33,884 nt of DNA from contig JAURFT010000011.1 in assembly GCA_030834185.1 (NCBI GenBank), forward strand, positions 1 through 33,884, written 5' to 3'. Both the position numbers and the translations under genes were made by a program. The stretch is from Candidatus Nanopelagicales bacterium. Its GTDB lineage: Bacteria > Actinomycetota > Actinomycetes > S36-B12 > UBA5976. Of this stretch, positions 16,147-24,979 are shown piece after piece. Below the pieces are notes generated by a model that was not told where the DNA came from, did not search any database, and saw only the letters and a list, made by a program, of their open reading frames with translations. Each line of letters opens with the position of its first letter. The stretch's first letter is position 1.

Positions 16147-16979
16147 TGTCAATTAAGAAATTCCGTCGGTGGCTCGATGAGCCAGGCAATTCAGTAATTT
16201 TTACTGGGTTTTCAATGTTTGTGGCGATCGTGCTTGCTGGAATATTGGTGCCACTTTTCTATAAGTATGGTCCTAATGACTTTGTTGGTATGCCCTTTGA
16301 GCGACCTGGTGGCGAATTCCTGTTTGGCACAGACCAGCTGGGTCGAGATATCTTGTCCCGCACTTTTCATTCTGTGTATCGAGATCTAGGCGTCGCATTT
16401 TTAGGTGTTTCAATTCCATTTGTAGTTGGCACATTTATTGGAATTATTCTTGGATTATCTAAAAGCAAGAAAATTATTGCGGTTATCAGCTCAGTTATCG
16501 ATGGCATAAATGCATTCCCACTATTGATATTGGCTGTTGCGCTAATCGCTTTTCTAGGCCCTGGCCTTGGCAGCGTGGTAATTATTTTGGCACTGACTAA
16601 CTGGGCTAGGTATGCACGTATTGCTAGAACCAAAGCAGTTGTGGTTAGTCAGCAAAATTATATTGAAGCTGCCTACACGCTTGGCTACCCAAGGCGCCGC
16701 ATCATTCGTAAGCATGTGTCACCAAATGTTTCATCTGAAACTATTGCATATGCTCTAAGCGATTTTATTTTGGTGATTTTGCTAATTGCAGGTTTGTCAT
16801 TCTTAGGTTTAGCAGCAACCCCGCCAACAGCTGAATGGGGGGCGATGATTAGCGAAGGAAGAACATACATAATCAATGCACCATGGATCACGCTGTTCCC
16901 CGGTGCTGCGTTGTGCTGGTCAGCGATCTCACTAGCTTTTATTGTTGAAGGTATTTCTCGACGCGAAGGAAAGGTATAG
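16146..16979 (+). CDS. DppC-type ABC permease
   Basis: A 277-residue membrane protein with about six segments. ATG 16146 is chosen because it overlaps the upstream stop (TAATG), which implies translational coupling. FGTDQLGRDILSR and the EAA loop NYIEAAYTLGYPRRR are diagnostic of DppC/OppC proteins. It forms the heterodimeric channel with the gene at 15151. A 2-nt gap leads into the first ATPase. Confidence 0.9.
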   Translation: MSIKKFRRWLDEPGNSVIFTGFSMFVAIVLAGILVPLFYKYGPNDFVGMPFERPGGEFLFGTDQLGRDILSRTFHSVYRDLGVAFLGVSIPFVVGTFIGIILGLSKSKKIIAVISSVIDGINAFPLLILAVALIAFLGPGLGSVVIILALTNWARYARIARTKAVVVSQQNYIEAAYTLGYPRRRIIRKHVSPNVSSETIAYALSDFILVILLIAGLSFLGLAATPPTAEWGAMISEGRTYIINAPWITLFPGAALCWSAISLAFIVEGISRREGKV

Positions 16980-16981
16980 CC

Positions 16982-17986
16982 GTGAGCAATAGTGCTTTGG
17001 TGGATATTGACTCACTTCAGATAAGTGTCAGACTTTCTAGAACACGTCGATTAAAAATTGTTGATTACGCCAGTATGAAGATTAATCCAGGTGAGATGAT
17101 TGGTTTAATTGGAGAATCTGGTTCAGGCAAAACCATGTTATGCCGAGCATTGATTGGAACACTTCGCCGCCGTGATGCATATATTTCTGGTGGTTCAGTC
17201 ATGTTTGATGGCATGGATCTAGCGACAGCTAAAAATGATGTTTGGCGTCAGGTTCGTGGTAAACGAATTGGTTATGTGCCGCAATCAGCGCTAGCGGGAC
17301 CAAATCCAGTACTAACAATTGAAGCCCAGTTGCTTGAATCATTGGGCGGAGATGAAACTCTTTCTCGCGCTGATGCCAAAAAGCGAGCTAAAGAATTACT
17401 AGACATTGTGCAGATTCGACGCCCAGATATCGTAATGAAGCAGTATCCAAATCAATTATCTGGTGGCATGAAGCAGCGAGTCATGATCGCATGTGCAATT
17501 GCGTTACAACCAGAATTAATTGTTGCCGATGAACCAACAACTGGACTAGATGTGACAGTTCAGGCTGAAATTATGAAGTTACTGAAAGAAATTAGAGATC
17601 AATTCAATACCGCAATAATTTTAGTATCACATGATCTTCCGCTAATTAATGACGTCTGTGATCAAATTACAGTAATGCACGCGGGAGCCACAGTTGAGAA
17701 CATCGCATCAGCTGAAATCGAGAAATCAAAACATCCATACACGATTGCGTTATATAAATCTAGAATTGATTTAGCTCCACCGCGAGGTGAGTTAATAACA
17801 ATTGCTGGTCAACCTCCTGCTGTTGGAGCTTGGCAGACTGGGTGCAGATTCAATCAGCGCTGTGATTTTGTAACAGATGCATGCTTAATCGGCGAACATC
17901 CAAAATATATTGAGCTCTCAGCAACACATCAAACAGCGTGCATTAATCATGCTGGTATCGAAGCCAAGATTGGATCATCACTATGA
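16982..17986 (+). CDS. DppD-type ABC transporter ATPase
   Basis: A 334-residue ATPase starting at GTG 16982 (AAGGAAAGG upstream). Walker A GESGSGKT, Q-loop GYVPQSA, signature LSGGMKQR, Walker B LIVADEPTTGLD and switch VSHD are all present. The C-terminal oligopeptide-type extension has the paired Cys segment CRFNQRCDF-ACL of DppD/OppD proteins, which may bind an iron-sulfur cluster in some members. It overlaps the next ATPase by ATGA. The Q-loop reads PQSALAGPNP rather than the common FQDP-ALNP. Confidence 0.9.
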   Translation: MSNSALVDIDSLQISVRLSRTRRLKIVDYASMKINPGEMIGLIGESGSGKTMLCRALIGTLRRRDAYISGGSVMFDGMDLATAKNDVWRQVRGKRIGYVPQSALAGPNPVLTIEAQLLESLGGDETLSRADAKKRAKELLDIVQIRRPDIVMKQYPNQLSGGMKQRVMIACAIALQPELIVADEPTTGLDVTVQAEIMKLLKEIRDQFNTAIILVSHDLPLINDVCDQITVMHAGATVENIASAEIEKSKHPYTIALYKSRIDLAPPRGELITIAGQPPAVGAWQTGCRFNQRCDFVTDACLIGEHPKYIELSATHQTACINHAGIEAKIGSSL

Positions 17987-18759
17987 CAATTAGGCTTGAG
18001 GGCAAGGGTGTTACCGTAACTTTTGGCGACATGTTTCGTAAAGTTGAAGCTGTCAAGAATATTGATGTTGCGCTGCATGCAGGTCAGACCATTGGCATTG
18101 TTGGTGAATCAGGTAGCGGTAAATCAACGCTAGCTCGAGTGCTGGCTGGAATCCAGGTACCAACTTCTGGCGAGGTTTTTTATGAAGGAACAAATATCTG
18201 GCAAGGCAAAGTTAGCTATCCCGGCGAGATGCGAAAAAAAGTTCAGATGGTATTTCAAGATCCGTATGGATCTTTAAATCCTCGGATGCGAGTAGTTAAC
18301 GCAGTAGCTGAAGCAGTCAAATTTCATCAAAATGCAGATGGTGAGCAAGCACGACAGATAGCGCTAGATCTGTTGGAGCGAATGGGCATTGCAAAAAATG
18401 ATGCAATTAAATTGCCCAGAGCGCTCTCTGGTGGTCAGCGTCAGCGTGTAAGTGTGGCCAGAGCGCTTTCAGCTAACCCTGAAGTTTTAATCGCTGATGA
18501 GCCAACATCAGCTATTGATCAAAGCGCACAATCGCAGCTGCTGAGCTTGTTCAGTGAGCTAATTGCTGGTGGGCTCTCGGTGATTTTGGTCTCCCATGAC
18601 TTAGGTGTGATTAGATATTTGACTGACCGGGTTTATGTGATGGAAAGCGGAGATTTTGTTGAAGCTGGCGACACTGCCCAAATCTTTGAAGATCCGCAGA
18701 TGGAATACACCCAAAAGTTGATCTCATCAATACCTGGCCATAAAAAGCTGAAGTCATAG
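17983..18759 (+). CDS. DppF-type ABC transporter ATPase
   Basis: A 258-residue second ATPase, coupled by an ATGA overlap to the first. Walker A GESGSGKST, Q-loop FQDPYGSLNPRM, signature LSGGQRQR, Walker B VLIADEPTSAID and VSHDLGVI are all canonical. It completes a Dpp/Opp importer (binding protein, two permeases, two ATPases) on one strand from 13411 to 18759. It lacks the long C-terminal Cys extension usual in many DppF proteins and is on the short side for that family. Confidence 0.9.
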   Translation: MTIRLEGKGVTVTFGDMFRKVEAVKNIDVALHAGQTIGIVGESGSGKSTLARVLAGIQVPTSGEVFYEGTNIWQGKVSYPGEMRKKVQMVFQDPYGSLNPRMRVVNAVAEAVKFHQNADGEQARQIALDLLERMGIAKNDAIKLPRALSGGQRQRVSVARALSANPEVLIADEPTSAIDQSAQSQLLSLFSELIAGGLSVILVSHDLGVIRYLTDRVYVMESGDFVEAGDTAQIFEDPQMEYTQKLISSIPGHKKLKS

Positions 18760-18775
18760 TTTGCCTGGAGGTTTG

Positions 18776-19519
18776 ATGAATCAGGTTTGGTCAACTCCAG
18801 TTAAAGCGCCGCTTTATCCAACTTTTCCAGTGGAATATAAAGCAGTGAAGATTTTAAGCATTGTTTATCGAAGTGATATTGAGTTAATTCAAGCAGATCT
18901 ACCTGCAGGTCTAGTTGCTACATCAGATTGCGTAATGGTCCATTGCTATGACATGCCAGATGTGCAAGGGATGGGGCAGGTGCAAGAGGCCAATGTCATG
19001 GTTGGCGTTAAGACCGATTTTGGTGGCGAAGTGATTTCAGGTGGCTTTAGCACCAACCTAATTATTAGCTCAGATGTGGGATTGGCTCAGGGGAGAGAAG
19101 TTCATGGTCAACCAAAAAAACTTGGTAATGTCAGTTTGCAAGCAAGAGGCGATACTCATGTCGCAGAGATCTGGCGAAACGACATCAGGGCTTTTAGAGC
19201 AACCACTCCATACAAATATCAACGCAGTGAGATTGCCGAGTTAGAGAATATTTTTAGTTTCAAAAATAATATTAATCATAAAGTCATCCCAAATATTGAT
19301 GGCAGCATTGCGATCAATCAGATAACAACTCGAACTTTGCGTGATGTTGAGGTTTATGAATTTTGGTCTGGACCTACAACTGTTGAATTGGCACCGCATA
19401 TTCAGGTTCCGCTTTATCGGCATCCAGTTATAGAGCCGGTGCTTGCGTGTTATTGGGTAGCTGATTTTAAGTTAAAACCAGGTGCGATAGTTCATGATTA
19501 TCTGGCAGTTGAAAAATGA
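18776..19519 (+). CDS. Acetoacetate decarboxylase-family protein
   Basis: A 247-residue ADC-superfamily protein; ATG 18776 has GGAGG upstream. GREVHGQPKKLG (106-117) is the family's active-site segment, with the Schiff-base Lys candidate Lys114 and its pKa-perturbing neighbour Lys115. An Arg (YRSD, Arg32) and a Glu (QEAN, Glu71) fall where true decarboxylases have theirs. It could therefore decarboxylate a beta-keto acid, but ADC relatives also catalyse aldol or dehydration reactions, so the activity is not certain. It sits directly after the transporter ATPases and overlaps the next SDR by ATGA. Confidence 0.8.
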   Translation: MNQVWSTPVKAPLYPTFPVEYKAVKILSIVYRSDIELIQADLPAGLVATSDCVMVHCYDMPDVQGMGQVQEANVMVGVKTDFGGEVISGGFSTNLIISSDVGLAQGREVHGQPKKLGNVSLQARGDTHVAEIWRNDIRAFRATTPYKYQRSEIAELENIFSFKNNINHKVIPNIDGSIAINQITTRTLRDVEVYEFWSGPTTVELAPHIQVPLYRHPVIEPVLACYWVADFKLKPGAIVHDYLAVEK

Positions 19520-20271
19520 CAAACACAACTGACATTACAAATCACATTATTCTTGTGACTGGAGCCGCTAGCGGAATTGGGAAACAGATAGCTGCGCAGT
19601 TAGCAGCACAAGGCGCAGAGGTTATAGCTGCAGATTTAAATCTAGAAGCATTAGAAGCGCTCAAATCTGAGGTCAACAAAGCCAATTTTCATATTAAGAA
19701 AGTTGATTTCAACAATGACCAAAGTATTATCTCTTTAGTCTCTGAGGTAGAAAACCAGATTGGGCCAATTAAAGGTTTGATAAATTGTGTTGGAATTTTA
19801 GGTAAAAGTGGCATGCTTTCTGAAGATATTGATTTAGTTAATTTTGATCTGGTTTATCAAATTAATTTACGCGCCGCACTGGTTTTATCAATGCAGGTTT
19901 TAAAAGCCATGAAGCCTCGTGGGTATGGCCGAATTTTGCAGCTAGCAAGCATTTCTGGCAAAGAGGGCAATCCAGGTTTAGTTGCATACTCAGTAACTAA
20001 AGCTGGGTTGATTGCGCTAGTTAAGGCACAAGGAAAAGAGTATGCGCCATTTGGCATAACAATTAACGCGTTAGCGCCTGCGCTAATTGATACCCCAATG
20101 ACTGCAAGTTTTGAGCCAGAGCAGCGACAATATTTAGAATCCAAAATACCTATGAATCGCTTAGGCACTGTGGAAGAAGTTGCATCTTTAGCGGCCTGGA
20201 TCATTTCGCCAGCTTGCAGTTTCACAACTGGGTTTGCTTTTGACTTGACAGGGGGAAGAGCTACTTACTGA
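19516..20271 (+). CDS. Classical SDR dehydrogenase (NAD-type)
   Basis: A 251-residue SDR with TGAASGIG (15-22), NCVG in place of NNAG (90-93), Ser145, and Tyr158/Lys162 in YSVTK. Asp40 after beta-2 indicates NAD. It is coupled to the ADC-family gene by an ATGA overlap and is followed 46 nt later by the FAH-family hydrolase. In the non-phosphorylated L-fucose/L-rhamnose route an SDR oxidises 2-keto-3-deoxy acid to the 2,4-diketo acid that an FAH-family hydrolase cleaves, so that role is a sensible proposal here. Confidence 0.83.
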   Translation: MTNTTDITNHIILVTGAASGIGKQIAAQLAAQGAEVIAADLNLEALEALKSEVNKANFHIKKVDFNNDQSIISLVSEVENQIGPIKGLINCVGILGKSGMLSEDIDLVNFDLVYQINLRAALVLSMQVLKAMKPRGYGRILQLASISGKEGNPGLVAYSVTKAGLIALVKAQGKEYAPFGITINALAPALIDTPMTASFEPEQRQYLESKIPMNRLGTVEEVASLAAWIISPACSFTTGFAFDLTGGRATY

Positions 20272-20317
20272 TTTAGTTTTAGTTTGTTAAAACCAACCAA
20301 AAAAAGGAGAGATAGAT

Positions 20318-21169
20318 ATGCGAATTATTAGACTCGGAGAGTATTTGGCAGAGCGTCCTGCTGTCCAAGTTTCTGCGACCGAAGCGGTTTTTGTGGATTC
20401 AATCATCCCTGATTGGAATCGTGAATCACTTTCAACAGGTGGCTATGAAGCCGTGAAATCTGCAGACTTAAATAGTTTGCCAAAGGTAAAAATAGCTGAT
20501 TTTAGAATTGGTTCACCAATGGCAAGACCAACCAAACTGATTTGCATTGGTCTTAATTATGCAAAGCATGCAGCAGAATCAAATGCAGAAATACCAAAAG
20601 AGCCAGTTGTGTTCATGAAGGCACCAGATGCACTTATTGGTCCAAATGATGACATTAGAATTCCAAAAAATAGTGTTAAAACTGATTACGAGGTAGAGCT
20701 AGCAATAGTTATTGGTAAGCGAGCGCTGTATCTTGAATCAGAGAAAGATGCGCGAGAACATGTTTTGGGCTTTTCATTAAGTCAAGACGTTAGTGAGCGC
20801 GAATGGCAGATCGAGCGCGGCGGCCAATGGGTAAAAGGAAAGTCATTCCCAACATTTAATCCAATGGGCCCAGTTGTGGTCACCAAAGATGAATTTGATC
20901 CAGCTGATGCGAATTTGTGGACCAAGGTCGATGGTGAATCCAGACAAAATTCTTCAACTAAAGATCTAATCTTCAATGTAGATCACATTGTTTGGTATGT
21001 AAGTCAGTGTATGGAGCTTTTCCCTGGTGACATCATTAATACCGGCACACCTGAAGGTGTTGCAGCAGGAATGAAGCCACCGGCATTTTTAACTGTAGGT
21101 CAACATGTGACAACCGGCATTGCTGGAATTGGCGAACAGAGTTCAAAAGTTATCGCTTACAACGCCTAA
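20318..21169 (+). CDS. FAH-family hydrolase (2,4-diketo-3-deoxy-sugar-acid type)
   Basis: A 283-residue fumarylacetoacetate-hydrolase-fold enzyme with a strong ribosome site (AAAGGAGAG). CIGLNYAKHAAE (76-87), the metal ligands Glu125/Glu127 (DYEVELAIVIG) and Asp157 (SQDVSERE), RGGQWVKGKSF, and NTGTPEGVAAGMKPP are intact. The layout matches 2,4-diketo-3-deoxy-L-fuconate/rhamnonate hydrolases (often misnamed ureidoglycolate lyase), which release pyruvate plus a hydroxyacid such as L-lactate. That product would suit the FMN hydroxyacid enzyme at 7748. Its stop overlaps the convergent dehydrogenase by 4 nt. Confidence 0.85.
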   Translation: MRIIRLGEYLAERPAVQVSATEAVFVDSIIPDWNRESLSTGGYEAVKSADLNSLPKVKIADFRIGSPMARPTKLICIGLNYAKHAAESNAEIPKEPVVFMKAPDALIGPNDDIRIPKNSVKTDYEVELAIVIGKRALYLESEKDAREHVLGFSLSQDVSEREWQIERGGQWVKGKSFPTFNPMGPVVVTKDEFDPADANLWTKVDGESRQNSSTKDLIFNVDHIVWYVSQCMELFPGDIINTGTPEGVAAGMKPPAFLTVGQHVTTGIAGIGEQSSKVIAYNA

Positions 21170-22065
21170 CTAGTTGTAACCACATTTGTAATCGGCTCGC
21201 CTTGTGCGAGCCGATTCAATTGTTGGGCAATCATTCTTTTAGCTCGACCTGGAAATGCCGTTGAATTTCCGCCAGTATGCGGACTGATCAAAAGGTTTGG
21301 CGCCTGCCACAGCGGGTGATTTAGCGGCAGTGGCTCAGGATCAGTTACGTCCACAGCAGCAGTTATCCACCCTGAGCTAAGCGCTTCAACTAAATCTGCG
21401 GTGACAACTACCGGTCCGCGTGCCATGTTAACCAGTAGGGCGCCGCGCCTCATTAATTTCATCTTATTCAGATCAAACAATCCTTTAGTTTCAGCAGTTA
21501 AAGGGGTAATCAGAATTACAATGTCATATTGATTTAACTCAGCATCTAGCTGACTTATTTTCTTTGTGCCATTTGAGCCAGACCTGGTGTAGCCGGTGAT
21601 GTTCTGCGTAAACGGCAAGAACACTCTGCCAATCTCTTGCCCAACTGAGCCATATCCAACAATTGCCACCGACGCATCGATGATCGAATCTCGCACATAC
21701 CTCAACCAATGCTGTGAGCTTTGAGATGCAATCAAGTCTGAAACTCTAGCTTTGCTAGCTAGCGTCAAGGTGAGAGTTAGTTCAGCTGTGGATAAATCAT
21801 GTAAACCACGGGCATTTGCCAAAGTTACGCCTTCTGGAATTAGCGGCAATACATCGTCATAACCGGCGGTTAGCACTTGCACTAGTTTCAGATTGGGCAT
21901 CTTGGGGATGCGATGTAAAGACTCCGCTCCACCCATATATTTAGGAATGTAAACGGTGATCTGGTCTAACTTAGCTTGATCAGTTAAATCATTTTCATCG
22001 GTTAGAAAATTAAATCCATTTGGGAGATCGATATCATCCCATTGGCACCAAATTGTTTCGGTCAT
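21166..22065 (-). CDS. D-2-hydroxyacid dehydrogenase, NADP-type
   Basis: A 299-residue D-2-hydroxyacid dehydrogenase with GYGSVG (137-142) and catalytic Arg216 (ARGP), Glu244 (DPEP) and His263 (SPHTGG). The residues after beta-2 are TRS (160-162) instead of an acidic residue, the pattern of NADP(H)-using glyoxylate/hydroxypyruvate reductases. This contrasts with the NAD-type enzyme at 4510, so one may oxidise and the other reduce. It diverges from the epimerase at 22190 across a region with an inverted repeat, and its 3' end overlaps the FAH gene convergently. Confidence 0.86.
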   Translation of the reverse strand: MTETIWCQWDDIDLPNGFNFLTDENDLTDQAKLDQITVYIPKYMGGAESLHRIPKMPNLKLVQVLTAGYDDVLPLIPEGVTLANARGLHDLSTAELTLTLTLASKARVSDLIASQSSQHWLRYVRDSIIDASVAIVGYGSVGQEIGRVFLPFTQNITGYTRSGSNGTKKISQLDAELNQYDIVILITPLTAETKGLFDLNKMKLMRRGALLVNMARGPVVVTADLVEALSSGWITAAVDVTDPEPLPLNHPLWQAPNLLISPHTGGNSTAFPGRAKRMIAQQLNRLAQGEPITNVVTTS

Positions 22066-22113
22066 TATTTCCCTAAGTTGTGATTTGCATATTGAACACG
22101 GATATGAGCACTT

Positions 22114-22158
22114 AAGTCAACTATTAAATCTATTGACTTTAAAATTTATATGAGTAGA
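22114..22158 (+). promoter_or_regulatory. Candidate promoter with inverted repeat at -35
   Basis: AAGTCAA (22114-22120) and TTGACTT (22133-22139) form a 7-bp inverted repeat. The right arm contains TTGACT, a good -35 box; TAGATT lies 16 nt downstream as a possible -10, before the epimerase start at 22190. An operator overlapping the -35 suggests repression. The motif differs from the CGTTACC boxes. Confidence 0.4.
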
Positions 22159-22189
22159 TTTAAACTAACCTTATCTAGTTGGGATATAA

Positions 22190-23161
22190 ATGAAAGTATT
22201 AATTTTTGGCGGCACTCGATTTATGGGTAGGTATGTATGTGAAAGTTTACTAGCAGCAGGTTTTGATGTAACTATTGCTAATCGTGGAACCCGTGATCAG
22301 GCGCCTGGCACAACTCATATTTCTTGTGATAGATCAGATGTTAGTAATTTAGCTAAACTAAAAGACATAAGCTTTGATTATGTAATTGACTTTTCAGCTT
22401 ATGATTCAAATTGGGTAGAGCAGGCTGCAGAGATCTTTAAACATAAGATAAAAAGATATATTTTCATTTCCAGTGGCGCTGTATATAAACCATCAACTGT
22501 ATTTCCAATTCAGGAGCATTTTGTTCGTGAAGCTGCGGGCTTACATTATGAATACTCGGCTCAAAAAATACGATCAGAGCAGTTGCTGGTTAGCTATCAT
22601 GAACAAGGGTATTTTGAGACCGTTTCTTGCAGATTGCCATACGTGCTAGGCGCACACAATTATGAAGATCGCGAGGGTTTTGTACTAAGTCGACTACTTG
22701 CTGATAAGCCAATTGTGGTTCCAGATGATGGAGCAGCTTTGCATTCCTTTATTTTTGCTGGTGATGTTGCATTGGCAATCTTGAAATTAATTAAAGCACC
22801 TGCATTTGTCTCTGGAGAAGCTTTTAATATTGCAATATCTCAAGGAATTACAACTTTAGGTTTTATTGAGACCTGCGCTGAAATAGTTGGGAAAACACCT
22901 CAGCTGCATCCACTCAATCTTGAAAAGGCGGGACTGAAAACAGATCGATTTGATCTTAAGAATCTGCTATTCCCATTTCCTCAAGCAAACGGGTATCTGG
23001 ATAACACCAAGCTGCTTAAGTATTTGAATTTTACCCCAACACACACGCTGCCAGAGATGATCGAGCAGTTCTATAAGTGGTGGTTAGTAAATTCTGATCT
23101 GCAGCCAACTAAGTATGAACTTGAAGCAAAAGCACTAGCAGCGCTGGGCCTATCGGACTAG
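22190..23161 (+). CDS. Extended SDR, NAD-dependent epimerase/dehydratase-like
   Basis: A 323-residue atypical extended SDR. The nucleotide-binding motif is GGTRFMG (7-13) and the active-site motif is Tyr122-x-x-x-Lys126 (YSAQK), with SSGAVY (95-99 region) supplying the Ser. This GGTRF(I/M)G subgroup includes chloroplast CSP41-like and bacterial sugar-nucleotide-type epimerases. Substrates are usually nucleotide sugars, but here it lies among sugar-acid genes and may use a free sugar acid or aldose. Its stop overlaps the convergent DapA-type aldolase by 4 nt. No clear ribosome site is seen, so the transcript could be leaderless or start close to the ATG. Confidence 0.75.
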   Translation: MKVLIFGGTRFMGRYVCESLLAAGFDVTIANRGTRDQAPGTTHISCDRSDVSNLAKLKDISFDYVIDFSAYDSNWVEQAAEIFKHKIKRYIFISSGAVYKPSTVFPIQEHFVREAAGLHYEYSAQKIRSEQLLVSYHEQGYFETVSCRLPYVLGAHNYEDREGFVLSRLLADKPIVVPDDGAALHSFIFAGDVALAILKLIKAPAFVSGEAFNIAISQGITTLGFIETCAEIVGKTPQLHPLNLEKAGLKTDRFDLKNLLFPFPQANGYLDNTKLLKYLNFTPTHTLPEMIEQFYKWWLVNSDLQPTKYELEAKALAALGLSD

Positions 23162-23994
23162 TTCTTTATTTTAGGTGCTTGTTGTGACTTTACTGGCAGT
23201 CGCATATAGCCAAGATCGGTAGGGATTAATTGTTTGGATAGTGACTTTACGTATCCAACAATTTCTGCAAATGAACTATTTGCTGGAACAGCTTGTTCAA
23301 TTATCTTCGCTACCTCATCAATTTCTTGCTGGGCTTTTTTGATGTCACCAGCAATATAAAATGCATAAGCTGCACAAAATTTATCTGGAAACACATTAGC
23401 AAGCCCAAGGATGCCGCCATTTGCCCCAGCTTCAAGTGATGGGATTAGGAGTTTGTCGCTTCCAACTAAAAGATTTTTCCCAGTTGCTAGATATTTTTTA
23501 GTTGCAGCTAAGTCTCCGCTGGAATCCTTAACTCCCCAAACATCAACCTGTTCAACTACTTCTACGGGTAGCTCAACTGCACAAGCTGGGATGTTGTAAG
23601 CGATAATTTTAATTTTAGTTGCTGCAACGATATTTTTATACATCGCAACCATCGCCTCTGTGTCAGCAGGCTGAAAGTAACTTGGTGGCAACACCATCGC
23701 GTGCGTAACGTCTGTGCTTTCAAGCCAAGTAAGAAATTCCTTGATGGTTCCCAGGCTATTAGTAATTAAGGTTGGAATAACATGTTTGTCACCTTTTATC
23801 TTGAGTAGCTCTGAAGTAATCAGCTTCATTTCTTCAAGACTTAAAGATGCGCCTTCGCCAAAGGTACCAAAAGGAATTAGCCCTGCAATATCAGTTTTGA
23901 GTAACCAGTTAGCATGATCAATAGTGGCGCTTAAATCTAAATCACCGTTTGCGGTGAAGGCGGTGAAAGTTGGTACAAAGATTCCTTTTAACAT
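23158..23994 (-). CDS. DapA/NAL-family class-I aldolase or dehydratase
   Basis: A 278-residue TIM-barrel lyase. GTFGEG (43-48, family GTxGE), Tyr133 (IAYNIP) and the Schiff-base Lys156 (GVKDSSGD) are present. The family includes dihydrodipicolinate synthase, 2-keto-3-deoxygluconate aldolase, N-acetylneuraminate lyase and keto-deoxy-acid dehydratases. The chromosomal dapA is normally beside dapB or lysine genes, so here a KDG-type aldolase or a 2-keto-3-deoxy-pentonate enzyme is more likely. I prefer ATG 23994; an in-frame TTG at 24021 adds nine residues. Neither has a clear ribosome site, so a leaderless message is possible. Confidence 0.78.
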   Translation of the reverse strand: MLKGIFVPTFTAFTANGDLDLSATIDHANWLLKTDIAGLIPFGTFGEGASLSLEEMKLITSELLKIKGDKHVIPTLITNSLGTIKEFLTWLESTDVTHAMVLPPSYFQPADTEAMVAMYKNIVAATKIKIIAYNIPACAVELPVEVVEQVDVWGVKDSSGDLAATKKYLATGKNLLVGSDKLLIPSLEAGANGGILGLANVFPDKFCAAYAFYIAGDIKKAQQEIDEVAKIIEQAVPANSSFAEIVGYVKSLSKQLIPTDLGYMRLPVKSQQAPKIKN

Positions 23995-24009
23995 GGGCTG
24001 AGTGTATAT

Positions 24010-24074
24010 CTTGAGTTCCAAAATATGCGAAAACTCAAGTTAATCTTCCCCGTTGGTTCTGTGTAATCGTTCCC
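24010..24074. promoter_or_regulatory. Divergent regulatory region: inverted repeat and degenerate CGTTACC box
   Basis: CTTGAGTT (24010-24017) and AACTCAAG (24032-24039) make an 8-bp inverted repeat at the 5' end of the aldolase gene. AATCGTTCCC (24065-24074) differs by one base from the AATCGTTACC box at 756-765 and precedes the SDR at 24141, a paralogue of the SDR that follows that first box. This pairing is suggestive, not proof. Confidence 0.35.
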
Positions 24075-24140
24075 CTTAAATACACTCGCGTTCGATACAG
24101 TTCTCCACATAAATGAGATTGCAGAATTGGACAGGTGATC

Positions 24141-24959
24141 ATGGTTGATTCACGTTTTGATCTGACTGGGAAAGTCGCAATTGTTACCGGTGGCGCTGGC
24201 GGGATTGGATCTGCGACCGCACGGCTACTAGCTAGCTATGGTGCGAAGGTTTTGATTACAGATATAAATCAAGCATCGCTAGATGCAGCTCAAGAAATGT
24301 TTAAAAGTGAAAATCTTGACGTAGTTGGTTACTTAACAGATTCAAGTGACGAAAAGCAATCAGTTGCATTCTTTAATAAAGTTGAGCAACTTCATGGCAC
24401 CGCTGATATTTTGGTGAATAACGCGTACCAGGGCATACATTCACCACCACATCAGACTTCACTTGATGAATGGAATCGAGTGATTACAACATCTTTAACT
24501 GGATATTTTTTATATGCTAGAGAGTTTGCTAATCGTTTGATTGCAGCAAAGCGTTCAGGCCAAATCGTAAATATCAGCTCTATTGCTGGCAGCAGCGCAT
24601 TAGGTCGGGGAAATTTTGCTTATAGCGCTGCAAAAGGTGGCGTAAATCAACTAACCAGAGAGTTGGCTATTGAGTGGGCGAGATCAAAAATTCGAGTTAA
24701 CGCCATTCAGCCTTGCTCGGTTAACACTCCAGGTTGGCGGCGCTGGATTGATAGCGAGGGCGAACGAGGCGAGCAAATTGTCGCCAATCTAGTTAGTGGA
24801 ATTCCGCTTGGCAGGGTAGCTGAACCAACTGATATCGCCAGCGCTGTGCATTTTCTAGTCAGTGACGCATCAGCAATGGTGACTGGCGTGATCTTGCCTG
24901 TAGATGGTGGAAATTTGGTCTTGAATGCTGGTGGCACTATAGGGAATTATTCGGGATGA
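24141..24959 (+). CDS. Classical SDR dehydrogenase, intact paralogue of the 864 gene
   Basis: A 272-residue SDR. ATG 24141 is preferred over GTG 24135 because GGACAGG lies at suitable spacing. TGGAGGIG (16-23), Ser147, and Tyr161/Lys165 (YSAAK) are intact; NNAG reads NNAY (93-96). Asp41 after beta-2 predicts NAD. The stretch SALGRGNFAY and the C-terminus VDGGNLVLNAGG closely parallel the protein at 864, whose Lys is replaced by Met. The substrate is unknown. It is followed by the LacI-type regulator and the LhgO-like gene on the same strand. Confidence 0.83.
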   Translation: MVDSRFDLTGKVAIVTGGAGGIGSATARLLASYGAKVLITDINQASLDAAQEMFKSENLDVVGYLTDSSDEKQSVAFFNKVEQLHGTADILVNNAYQGIHSPPHQTSLDEWNRVITTSLTGYFLYAREFANRLIAAKRSGQIVNISSIAGSSALGRGNFAYSAAKGGVNQLTRELAIEWARSKIRVNAIQPCSVNTPGWRRWIDSEGERGEQIVANLVSGIPLGRVAEPTDIASAVHFLVSDASAMVTGVILPVDGGNLVLNAGGTIGNYSG

Positions 24960-24979
24960 ACTTCAATAATTGCAAGCTA

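Noticed and set aside
21166-21169. Frameshift or gene fusion at convergent 4-nt overlaps (also 1667-1670, 9246-9249, 23158-23161, 29162-29165)
   Set aside because: Both proteins at each junction end at their normal family lengths; the CTAA/TTAG-type sequence simply gives stop codons on both strands, a sign of compact packing.
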